64,000 bases of DNA, from assembly GCA_947591155.1 (NCBI GenBank), contig CANQDA010000012.1, positions 21,463 to 85,462 on the forward strand, in the 5' to 3' direction. This document shows positions 26,211-33,672 of the stretch, in pieces. The stretch is from an uncultured Lachnospiraceae bacterium. Its GTDB lineage: Bacteria; Bacillota; Clostridia; Lachnospirales; Lachnospiraceae. The translations under genes were made by a program, and so were the position numbers. The notes beneath the pieces were generated by a model. That model had not been told where the DNA came from. It searched no databases and saw only the letters and a list, made by a program, of their open reading frames with translations. Position 1 is the first letter of the stretch; each line of letters begins with the position of its first letter.

Positions 26211-28814
26211 TTATTCTTTTGAACTTGACTCCGCCGCCGCTTCCTCCTCCGCGAGCTTCATGTCCGCCACTTCGTAGGAGGCCTCCATCATCTCGCCGTG
26301 ATAGTGCTTGAGATAGTTCTCGATGATACGGCTCATCACCGGCCTGATGTTGTTCTCCCCGATGTTCGCGAACACGACAAGGAACTGCAGGCCGCTGTAC
26401 CGTGAACAAATATCCGTGCTGCGGATCGTTGAACGGATCGCCTGCTCCATGCACGCCATCGCTTTCTCCTGCTCGTCCACCCTCACCGCCGTTCGCGGCT
26501 CCAGAGTGACGAGCGCGAGGTTGAATTCGTATCCGTAGCGCTTCTCCAGATTCTTTATGTATTTGTACAGCTTCGTAAACAGAGGATACTCCACGTCGAG
26601 AGCCCCTTGATAATTGCCGCTGTTCTTCAGCCTCTGGATCAGACGGTCCATGTCCACTTTGGAGATCTCGTTCGCGCGCTCGCTCTTCCTCTGGTATGTA
26701 TAATAACCAGATTTTCCGTTCTGCTTGACATAATAGAGCGCTTTTTCCGCCCTCTTCTGAACGCCGGCGAACGTATCCTGCTTTCTGCAGGAGCAGATGC
26801 CCACGGACAGGGATACATCCTGCAGCAGCTCGTCGTCTTTCTTCTTTTTCTCAAAGTTCTCCAACAGCTCGTTTACGATCTCTTCCGCCTGCGCCTTGTC
26901 CGCGCCCAGGATAAACATCTGGAACTCATCCCCGCCGGCCCTGCACAGAATGCTGCTCTCCTCATACTGCTTCAGAAGGTCTCCGGTCACCTTGAGCACA
27001 TGATCCCCGGCCAGATAACCCTTCCTGTCATTCAGCATTTTGAGATCGTCGACGTCGATCACGCAAAGGCAGCCGATCATATCCTGCATCGCGTCGCCGA
27101 TCGCCTTCTCGCCCTCGTAGCGGAGCATCAGGCCCGTCAGCGTGTCGCGCTCCTTCACCTTCTCTTCCTTCACGCTCTTCATGATCTCACGCAGGACGTT
27201 CTGCGCCTTCTCGGCGTCGATCCGCTCGATCGCACTGTCCTCCTCCTGAAGCTTTCCTTCGTCAAACAGCCGCAGGAACACTTCTATGAAATCCGGGTCG
27301 AACTGCGTGCCTTTTCCCTTCACCAGCTCCTCGCGGATCTTCTCCGGGGAAAGGCTGTTGCGGTACACTCTCCTGGAGCTCATCGCGTCGTAGGCGTCGG
27401 CAATGCACACGATACGCGCGATCTCCGGGATCTCCTCGCCTTTCAGACCTTCTGGATATCCTTTGCCGTCGTAGCGCTCGTGGTGGTAACGCGCCGCCTC
27501 TTTGAGTCCCGGAAGCACGGCGATGTTGCTCAGGATATCTCCGCCTACCGCGGCGTGCGATTTAATCACCTCGTACTCGATGTCCGTGAGCCTGTCCGGC
27601 TTGTTCAGCACGGAATCCGGGACGCTGACCTTTCCTATGTCGTGCAGCAGCGCGACGTTGCGCAGATTGTTCAGCTCCTCCTCGGAGTATCCCAGCTCCT
27701 TCGCGAGACGCACCGCGTAACGGGCCACGCGCGTGGAATGTCCCTTCGTGTATTTGTCCTTGGCGTCGATCGTGTCTGCCAGAGCGCGCACGACCTGAAT
27801 CGACATCTGCTCCATCTTCCTGCCGCGCTCTTCCACCTTGCTCGTCTGGATCGCCACCTCATGCTCGAGATGCTCCTCGTAATGATAGCTGTCTGTGACG
27901 TCCTTGAACAGGCACAGGTAGGCCTTCTTGCCCTTCGCCGGCTGCAGTTCCTGCCGCACCGGCTTGTAGACTTTGTCGTCCTTGAACAGGTAGTCCTGCA
28001 TAAACACATCCTTCGATATCTCCGGAACGAGCTCAGTCCCCAACTTATTCCGATACAGCAGTTGGAAATCCCGGTCCAGAATGACCAGGCCCTCGCTCAG
28101 CTGATTCATGCTGTACTCCTTCGCCTCGACGACGATATCCAGGAAATCGTAACGCGCCATTCCCCACAAGAGCAGGAGTGAAGCGATTGCGTAGGCCAAC
28201 GCCGTCGTGTCGTACCCTTCCGTAAAGCCGGACATGACGAGTCCGAGGCCCGCCACCGCGACGAGAAGCGTCGCAAACATTCCCAGAAGCTGATGTTTCC
28301 TGTGCGGACTGACCTCCATGCGATACTGCCGGAGCATGCACACAGCGCCTATACAGAAGTACACCCCGGCGGCCCCGATAAACGCATAATAGACCGGTCC
28401 GTGCCCCAGGACGAGGTGCGGAACGATCCCCTCATTCACAAAATCAATACCGGTATAAAACAGTTTTTGGTGTTCGCAGGACAACACCAGACTCCAGACT
28501 CCGAAATGGAAAAACGCCAGAACGGCATAGATGAAACCGGGAACATTTATCCTGCAGTAATTCAGCACAAACATCAGTATCAGAAGCGGCATAAAGGACT
28601 TCCCGAGATAACAGACCTTGGTCCCGACAAGCGCCGCCTCCTTCGTCGTGGAAGCAATCTCGACAAAATAGCCCGCGTTGTTCACCCATGCCGCAAGCGT
28701 CAGCAGCATGAGGATCATCCGATGGCGTGAATAGGAATGACTGAAAATGTAAATGAACTCAGCGAAAACGACGAGTGTCGCCAATCCCTGAAGCCCGAGA
28801 AGAAGGTAATACAT
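26211..28814 (-). CDS. 7TM sensor protein with HD-GYP and GGDEF domains
   Basis: 867 residues. The N-terminus holds about seven hydrophobic helices (1-225) like the 7TM histidine-kinase sensor region, then a PAS-like part (about 240-320) and an HD-GYP phosphodiesterase: HDIGK near residue 389, HHERYDGKGYP near 440, and IADAYDAMSS. After this comes a full diguanylate-cyclase-like domain with AGGDEFQMF near 625. The last 150 residues resemble a degenerate third nucleotide-cyclase fold. It could both make and degrade cyclic di-GMP. The start at 28814 (MYYLLLGLQG) is preferred because a G-rich ribosome site precedes it and the membrane domain begins there; the frame is open to 28904. Confidence 0.88.
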   Translation of the reverse strand: MYYLLLGLQGLATLVVFAEFIYIFSHSYSRHRMILMLLTLAAWVNNAGYFVEIASTTKEAALVGTKVCYLGKSFMPLLILMFVLNYCRINVPGFIYAVLAFFHFGVWSLVLSCEHQKLFYTGIDFVNEGIVPHLVLGHGPVYYAFIGAAGVYFCIGAVCMLRQYRMEVSPHRKHQLLGMFATLLVAVAGLGLVMSGFTEGYDTTALAYAIASLLLLWGMARYDFLDIVVEAKEYSMNQLSEGLVILDRDFQLLYRNKLGTELVPEISKDVFMQDYLFKDDKVYKPVRQELQPAKGKKAYLCLFKDVTDSYHYEEHLEHEVAIQTSKVEERGRKMEQMSIQVVRALADTIDAKDKYTKGHSTRVARYAVRLAKELGYSEEELNNLRNVALLHDIGKVSVPDSVLNKPDRLTDIEYEVIKSHAAVGGDILSNIAVLPGLKEAARYHHERYDGKGYPEGLKGEEIPEIARIVCIADAYDAMSSRRVYRNSLSPEKIREELVKGKGTQFDPDFIEVFLRLFDEGKLQEEDSAIERIDAEKAQNVLREIMKSVKEEKVKERDTLTGLMLRYEGEKAIGDAMQDMIGCLCVIDVDDLKMLNDRKGYLAGDHVLKVTGDLLKQYEESSILCRAGGDEFQMFILGADKAQAEEIVNELLENFEKKKKDDELLQDVSLSVGICSCRKQDTFAGVQKRAEKALYYVKQNGKSGYYTYQRKSERANEISKVDMDRLIQRLKNSGNYQGALDVEYPLFTKLYKYIKNLEKRYGYEFNLALVTLEPRTAVRVDEQEKAMACMEQAIRSTIRSTDICSRYSGLQFLVVFANIGENNIRPVMSRIIENYLKHYHGEMMEASYEVADMKLAEEEAAAESSSKE

Positions 28815-28885
28815 GTGCGTTTGCCCCCCCCGAAATAATTTTTTCCTCCGGCTCTTTTCTCCGAAACAGATTTTTTTAATACAAA

Positions 28886-28908
28886 ACAGACGGCTCAACG
28901 CCATCTGT
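28886..28908 (-). terminator. Intrinsic terminator after the acidic exported protein
   Basis: Minus strand ACAGATGGC-GTTGA-GCCGTCTGT followed by TTTTGTATT. The GGATTTCC just before it resembles a half of the family A core. Confidence 0.65.
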
Positions 28909-28991
28909 CGGAAATCCTTTATTCGATCCTTTTATTTCTCCGGCGTCCTGATGTATTTGTCTTTGGTTTTCTGCGTCCCTGCCGCCCTTGC

Positions 28992-29615
28992 TTACATTGC
29001 GAAGTTTACGGAGCTCATGTTGCTGCCTTCTTCGGTCTCAGCCGTTACGTTGTCCGCGCCCGTCTCGTCGATGTGGTAGATCCCCTGTGCCTCTTCGCTG
29101 TTGACCTGCACCGTCTTGAACTCTACCTGTACGTATACGCTGTTCTCTGCAAGCTCTACTTCGTTTCCGTCTACCGTGAAGGTCACATCGTAGAAGCTGT
29201 ACTGTGCATCCTCGCCTGCTCCCGTCGCTGCCTTCGCCGCTTCGTACTCCTCGCTGCCTTCCTCGAGCTTTCTTACCTGCATCTCGATGTTCTCCGGAAG
29301 CTCTGCCGCTGCCTGCGCTGTGATGATCACTTCGTCGTTCTCGTATGTGAAGCTCTGTGCCTCAGCCGCCTCGGTCTCAGTCTCGGTCTCGCTGATCTGC
29401 TGCTCGGCCTCCGCCGTTACCTCTGCCGGAACCTCCGCCGTCGCGATCGTCTCGAATCCGAGTACTTCGATCTCAACTGCCGGTGCTGCTGTCTCTTCTG
29501 CGATCTCTTCTACTGCTTCGTAGGACTCCTCAACGATGAAGTCTTCTTCTGCCATTGCCGGTGCGCTTACCATGAATGCTGCGATCGTTGCTGCCAGGAT
29601 CATCTTCTTCATCAT
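28992..29615 (-). CDS. Acidic exported protein of unknown function
   Basis: 207 residues with a Sec signal peptide (MMKKMILAATIAAFMVSAPAMA, cleavage after residue 22). The mature protein is very rich in Glu and Ala; the first 70 residues look disordered. From about residue 90 comes a compact domain (VIITAQAAAELPENIEMQVRK through FYDVTFTVDGNEVELAENSV) that resembles a module repeated in large surface proteins of Lachnospiraceae, though no LPXTG, SLH or lipobox anchor is present, so it is probably released. AAGGAGG precedes the ATG, and codon use (GAA, GCT, CTG) suggests high expression. It is a single-gene unit with an extended -10 upstream and a terminator. I do not recognise a function. Confidence 0.75.
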   Translation of the reverse strand: MMKKMILAATIAAFMVSAPAMAEEDFIVEESYEAVEEIAEETAAPAVEIEVLGFETIATAEVPAEVTAEAEQQISETETETEAAEAQSFTYENDEVIITAQAAAELPENIEMQVRKLEEGSEEYEAAKAATGAGEDAQYSFYDVTFTVDGNEVELAENSVYVQVEFKTVQVNSEEAQGIYHIDETGADNVTAETEEGSNMSSVNFAM

Positions 29616-29680
29616 TGTTTTGTCCTCCTTGTTTTCGTTCTATCTATATTTACGAAATCGTTTTCCTTTTTGTTGATTTG

Positions 29681-29686
29681 AGTATA
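29681..29686 (-). promoter_or_regulatory. Extended -10 promoter of the acidic exported protein
   Basis: Minus strand TGCTATACT: a TATACT box with a TG extension. The -35 is poor, as is common with extended -10 promoters. Confidence 0.45.
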
Positions 29687-29772
29687 GCATGGAAACTCTT
29701 TCGCAAATTATTTCGCCAAGGAAGATTTTTGATTTTTTTGAAAAAATATGAAAGAATTTTCAAAGTCGAACA

Positions 29773-29890
29773 GAGGACAGCGCAGCGCGCTTTGTCCGGT
29801 ACCCTTCCGAGTGCTTTTTCCGAAAAACGATTGTAATATTTTCGGAAAAACCACGTCGGAAATCCAGACACAGCGCGCTGTGCCGCCCTC
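29773..29890 (+). repeat. Family A nested-hairpin repeat, copy A2
   Basis: Outer stem of about 24 bp (GAGG.C.GC.CAGCGCGCT.TGTC with its complement ending at 29890). Left loop GGTACC (29798-29803) plus CTTC; right loop GAAATCC (AAATCC at 29860-29865). Inner stem of about 19 bp built on CTTTTTCCGAAAA / TTTTCGGAAAAAC. It lies between metY and the acidic-protein gene, antisense to both. Confidence 0.75.
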
Positions 29891-29935
29891 TATGATTCAG
29901 GCAGGCAGTGCAATTCCCGTCTTATATTCGATTCC

Positions 29936-31216
29936 TTAAGCTTGTGAAAGCGCCTGTTCCAAGTCAGCAATGATATCCTTCACATTCTCGATACCGACGG
30001 AGAGACGAATCAGGCCTGGGGATATCCCGGCCTCGGCAAGCTGCTGGTCCGTCATCTGGCGGTGCGTGTGGCTCGCCGGGTGCAGGACGCAGGTCTTCGC
30101 GTCTGCGACGTGCGTCACGATCGAAGCCAGCTTCAAGGAATCCATAAAGCGCACGGCCGGCTCCCTGCCTCCCTTGAGCTCAAACGAAATGACGCCGCAG
30201 GTACCCTTCGGCATGTATTTCTGCGCGAGCGCATGGTATTTGTCTCCCGGAAGCCCGGCGAAATTCACCTTCGCGACCTTCTCATGCGCGTCCAGGTATT
30301 CCGCGACCTTCTGCGCATTGTAGCAGTGGCGCTCCATGCGCAGCGGCAGCGTCTCAAGCCCGTTGTTCAGCAGGAAGCAGTTCATCGGGGACGGGATCGC
30401 GCCGAGATCACGCATCAGCTGCGACGTCGCCTTCGTGATGTAGGCCGCCTTACCGAACTTCTTCGTATATACAATACCGTGATAGGACTCGTCCGGCGTC
30501 GTGAGGCCCGGATACTTGTCCGCGTGCGCCTCCCAGTCGAAATTGCCGCTGTCCACGATCGCACCGCCGACCTGCAGCGCGTGTCCGTCCATGTACTTCG
30601 TCGTCGAGTGCGTCACGATGTCCGCGCCCCACTCGAACGGACGGCAGTTCACCGGAGTCGCGAAGGTGTTGTCCACGATCAGCGGAACGCCGTGCGCGTG
30701 CGCCAGCTTTGCCATCTTCTCAATGTCCAGAATGACAAGCGCCGGATTCGAGATGCTCTCCGCGAACACCGCCTTCGTGTTCGGCCGGAACGCTTTCTCG
30801 AGCGTCTCCTCATCTGCGTCCACATCGACAAAGGTGCACTCGATGCCGAGCTTCTTCAGCGTGACGCCCAAGAGATTGAACGTGCCGCCGTAAATTGCGG
30901 AACCGCAGATCACGTGGTCGCCCGCCTCACAGATATTGAACACCGCATAGAACGTGGCCGCCTGTCCGGACGCCGTCAGCATCGCCGCGACGCCGCCCTC
31001 CAGATCCGCGATCTTCGCCGCCACCGCGTCGTTCGTCGGATTCTGCAGTCTCGTGTAAAAATATCCGTCTGCCTCCAGATCGAACAGCTTGCCCATCTGG
31101 TCGGTCGTGTCATACTTGAAGGTCGTGCTCTGGTAGATCGGGAGCTGCCTTGGCTCCCCGGTCTTCGGCTGCCAGCCGGACTGGATGCACTTCGTTTCGA
31201 TCTCGTAATTGCTCAT
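29936..31216 (-). CDS. metY: O-acetylhomoserine aminocarboxypropyltransferase / cysteine synthase
   Basis: 426 residues, PLP enzyme of the Cys/Met metabolism family. It makes homocysteine directly from O-acetylhomoserine and sulfide in the cytoplasm. Diagnostic motifs are YTRLQNPTNDAVAAKIADLEGG near residue 55, the substrate and PLP region NTFATPVNCRPFEWGAD, and the lysine that binds PLP in HSTTKYMDGH near residue 208. AAAGGCAGGAAACGAAA precedes the ATG. It is flanked by repeats on both sides: A2 downstream and B2 upstream. No S-box or T-box leader was found; the upstream 200 bp is taken by B2. Confidence 0.94.
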   Translation of the reverse strand: MSNYEIETKCIQSGWQPKTGEPRQLPIYQSTTFKYDTTDQMGKLFDLEADGYFYTRLQNPTNDAVAAKIADLEGGVAAMLTASGQAATFYAVFNICEAGDHVICGSAIYGGTFNLLGVTLKKLGIECTFVDVDADEETLEKAFRPNTKAVFAESISNPALVILDIEKMAKLAHAHGVPLIVDNTFATPVNCRPFEWGADIVTHSTTKYMDGHALQVGGAIVDSGNFDWEAHADKYPGLTTPDESYHGIVYTKKFGKAAYITKATSQLMRDLGAIPSPMNCFLLNNGLETLPLRMERHCYNAQKVAEYLDAHEKVAKVNFAGLPGDKYHALAQKYMPKGTCGVISFELKGGREPAVRFMDSLKLASIVTHVADAKTCVLHPASHTHRQMTDQQLAEAGISPGLIRLSVGIENVKDIIADLEQALSQA

Positions 31217-31246
31217 TTTCGTTTCCTGCCTTTCTTTTATTTATTG

Positions 31247-31417
31247 AATTCGTGTTTAGCAACGAGCCGTGCAAATACGGTGGAACACGAAATGCCTGCT
31301 TGCAGGCAATTTCGTGAGACAGCGTATTTATAGGGCGACTGCCCGCGAACGAGAAAAGCCAAAGGCTTTTCGAGTATGCAGGGCTCGTTGCAATGATAGT
31401 TCATTAAACACGAAATT
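31247..31417 (+). repeat. Family B structured repeat, copy B2, bounded by inverted repeats
   Basis: Ends are AATTCGTGTTTA (31247-31258) and TAAACACGAAATT (31405-31417). Inside, CAACGAGCC (31260-31268) pairs with GGCTCGTTG (31382-31390). Further in: hairpin CACGAAATGCC-TGCTTGCA-GGCAATTTCGTG, the box ATAGGGCGA, and hairpin GAAAAGCC-AAA-GGCTTTTC followed by GAGT. The order matches copy B1. The right end contains the stop codon of the DnaJ gene (31416-31418). Confidence 0.7.
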
Positions 31418-32117
31418 AACAACACAACACCGGCCGCCCGCAGCAGCAGCCGCAGAGCGCGTTCATCATGCACAGCCGCATACACCAGTCGCCTGATCCG
31501 GCCATGGGGCTGCCGTAGGTCTCGCCCATCGTGCGATACCACTGTCCGCCGTTCTCAAGCTGCGACAGGAACTGCTGATACAGCATGTTGTCCGGCTCCA
31601 TCGAAACAGCCCGCTGCGCGTGCTCTTTCGCGAGCACGTTGTTACCCTGACCGGCGTTCGCCATCGCGCTTAAGTAGAACCAGCGCGCGTTGTGCAGCTC
31701 GATCTCAGAGAGCACATGCAGCGCCTCCGCGAAATGCCGACTCCGAATATAGTTCTCGGCCGCCTGCATCCGGACATCCTCCTCGGACCAGTTCGCGTTC
31801 TGACCTGCGTTCCCGCCAAAGCCCCCGAATCCTCCAAAGCCGCCGAACCCTCCGAAACCGCCGAAATCCCCGGCTCCGCCGTAGCCTCTGGAGCTGCCCG
31901 GGCCGTAGCCGCCGTAGCTTCCTCCGCCCTCTCGCTCCTGCATGATCTGCTGGTACGCCTGTTGGATCTCCTTAAACTTCTCCTCGGCCTGCGCCTTGTT
32001 TGGATTGTTGATATTCGCGTCCGGGTGATATTTTCTGCTGAGCGCCCGGTAGGCCTTCTTGATCTCCTCCTCCGACGCATTCTCCGGCACACCCAGTACC
32101 GTATACGGATTTCTCAT
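31416..32117 (-). CDS. DnaJ-domain protein with TPR-like region and Cys-rich tail
   Basis: 233 residues. An N-terminal J domain (1-65) keeps the HPD motif (KYHPDANI) needed to stimulate an Hsp70. It is followed by a Gly-rich linker with six GGF repeats, a TPR-like helical region (about 120-195), and a C-terminus rich in Cys ([22 protein letters not shown]). The zinc-finger and substrate domains of true DnaJ are absent, so this is a class III J protein recruiting Hsp70 to a special client. Its ATG overlaps the DUF5685 stop by 4 nt, implying a linked function. The stop codon lies inside the end of repeat B2, so the C-terminal tail may be altered. Confidence 0.85.
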   Translation of the reverse strand: MRNPYTVLGVPENASEEEIKKAYRALSRKYHPDANINNPNKAQAEEKFKEIQQAYQQIMQEREGGGSYGGYGPGSSRGYGGAGDFGGFGGFGGFGGFGGFGGNAGQNANWSEEDVRMQAAENYIRSRHFAEALHVLSEIELHNARWFYLSAMANAGQGNNVLAKEHAQRAVSMEPDNMLYQQFLSQLENGGQWYRTMGETYGSPMAGSGDWCMRLCMMNALCGCCCGRPVLCC

Positions 32118-33001
32118 GGTCTTTTATCGTCCTCTGCCGCCTCACTGTTTTTGGCAGCGCTTTCCTTACTCTTTTTTTCCGCCTGCGCGCGCAGCGCAGC
32201 GTACTTGCACCAGACCCCGGAGTACAGAATGTTGCGGAGGATCTCCGCGTGCTCGATCACCGGCAGCCGCTCAAACGCCCGCGCCGCCTTCGCCATCATG
32301 TCGGTCAGGATCGCCTCGATCTCCCTCTCCCGGTCGGTGCCCCAGATCGCACCGTCCGGCGCGAAGAGATTGTAGTTCCCCCGCTTCGCGTCCTTCTCCC
32401 TGTCGTCGAGGGCATCCATCAGATAAATAAATTTTCCGAGGTAAAAACCCATCGTCCGGAGGTCTGCCGCCCAGACGTCCTCTTTCCACACAAAGATCTC
32501 GGCGAGAAACTGCCCGGTCAGCCCGGCCACCGCGTCGATCTCGTGCAGGTCGCCTCGTTCCGCCTCCCCCAGCGCCCGGATGTTCTCCTCCAACGCCGCT
32601 GCCTGCCGCGGATAGACTTCCGCGAGCTTTCGGTACGCCGGGTGAAGTCTGGCGGCCGCCGCGCGGCGAAGAGGTTTTCGCTCGTCTTCCCAGTCGTCCC
32701 GCAGCTTCTGCCACGAGAGCAGGACGCACATATCCGAGGCGTAGTCGATCGCCCCGTTGCTCACCATCGGGTGTCTGCGCGCCGGGTGAGGCACACAGCG
32801 CCGTTCCTCCTGCTTCGTCTCCGGCTCGTACAGTCCCGTCAGCAGCAGCGCAAGGAACGTCAGGTCATAGTTTAACATCATCTGGGCAGTCCGTCCATAC
32901 CTTAAATGCAAATTACGGCATAAACCGCAGTAAAAGCTGCGGTATGCCGTATACTCCTTCAGTTTGAGCTCCTGCTCGTTCACATAAATATATCCGAACA
33001 T
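32114..33001 (-). CDS. DUF5685 family protein
   Basis: 295 residues, mostly helical, without signal peptide. The N-terminal [31 protein letters not shown] with paired Cys and the motif [19 protein letters not shown] are the family hallmarks, as is [20 protein letters not shown] in the second half. Conserved Cys and Asp clusters suggest metal or prenyl-type binding, but no function is established to my knowledge. It overlaps the J-domain gene (ATGA) and follows the zinc-ribbon membrane gene by 78 bp, so the three probably work together. The ribosome site is weak and lies in a short duplicated sequence. Confidence 0.8.
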   Translation of the reverse strand: MFGYIYVNEQELKLKEYTAYRSFYCGLCRNLHLRYGRTAQMMLNYDLTFLALLLTGLYEPETKQEERRCVPHPARRHPMVSNGAIDYASDMCVLLSWQKLRDDWEDERKPLRRAAAARLHPAYRKLAEVYPRQAAALEENIRALGEAERGDLHEIDAVAGLTGQFLAEIFVWKEDVWAADLRTMGFYLGKFIYLMDALDDREKDAKRGNYNLFAPDGAIWGTDREREIEAILTDMMAKAARAFERLPVIEHAEILRNILYSGVWCKYAALRAQAEKKSKESAAKNSEAAEDDKRP

Positions 33002-33079
33002 CCGTCTTAACTCTTCTTCTCAAACTCGCGCATGTATTTCGCGCACATACCTCCCGCATGCGTTTCCCTCATGCAGTGT

Positions 33080-33475
33080 TCAACTCTTCTTTTCAAATTC
33101 ATGCCTGCACTTCGGACAGGTGATACAGATCTTGCCCTTGCCGCGCGGGATGCGGATCTTCTGTCCGCAGGACGGGCATTTGTAAATATGAAAATCCTTG
33201 CTCTGCTCGATGCGGAGCTTCCGCTTCGCAAACCAGCCGCGTATATTCTGCGTCGCTTCAAGATAACGCCGATTTTCCTCGCTGCGCTTCGCGTAATTTC
33301 TCGAAAACATCCGGTAATAACAGACGCCGAGGATCACGAGCGAAAACACATAAGGGAAGCGCCAGCGCGTGAACAGATTCAGCACCAGGCAGACAATCAC
33401 AACCGCCAGCATAAATCTGGAAAGCTGATCCGCGCCGTAGCGGCCGGCCATAAATTCCATAAAACGTCTCTTCAT
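33080..33475 (-). CDS. Small membrane protein with C-terminal zinc ribbon
   Basis: 131 residues. Two adjacent hydrophobic helices (about 16-50) are followed by a basic linker and a zinc ribbon with CPSCGQKIRIPRGKGKICI and CPKC. The ribbon type resembles those of transcription or targeting factors. The start is taken at 33475 (MKRRFMEFM) after GGGACGGGG; a GTG eight codons upstream is less likely. It leads the DUF5685 and J-domain cluster. Its last 20 bases (HEFEKKS and stop) are repeated as REFEKKS plus stop just before the DUF5685 start. Confidence 0.7.
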   Translation of the reverse strand: MKRRFMEFMAGRYGADQLSRFMLAVVIVCLVLNLFTRWRFPYVFSLVILGVCYYRMFSRNYAKRSEENRRYLEATQNIRGWFAKRKLRIEQSKDFHIYKCPSCGQKIRIPRGKGKICITCPKCRHEFEKKS

Positions 33476-33672
33476 AAAAAATCGCCCCGTCCCAATCACA
33501 GAAAATCATACCGTCGGGATCTTTGCGGCAAGCGCCCCGACCCATGCGTTACAGTGATTCAAATTTACTGCGAACCGAAGGAAAAGTCAATGTCCACACC
33601 CTCGAATTCACAAAAATTTTAGAATGGCGCGCCTGCGGCACATATCGGCGGACGCACACATGCATGAATGAG

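Noticed and set aside
30195..30215. Another GGTACC family A core at about 30200
   Set aside because: It lies inside the conserved coding sequence of metY and has no flanking stems or AAATCC partner.
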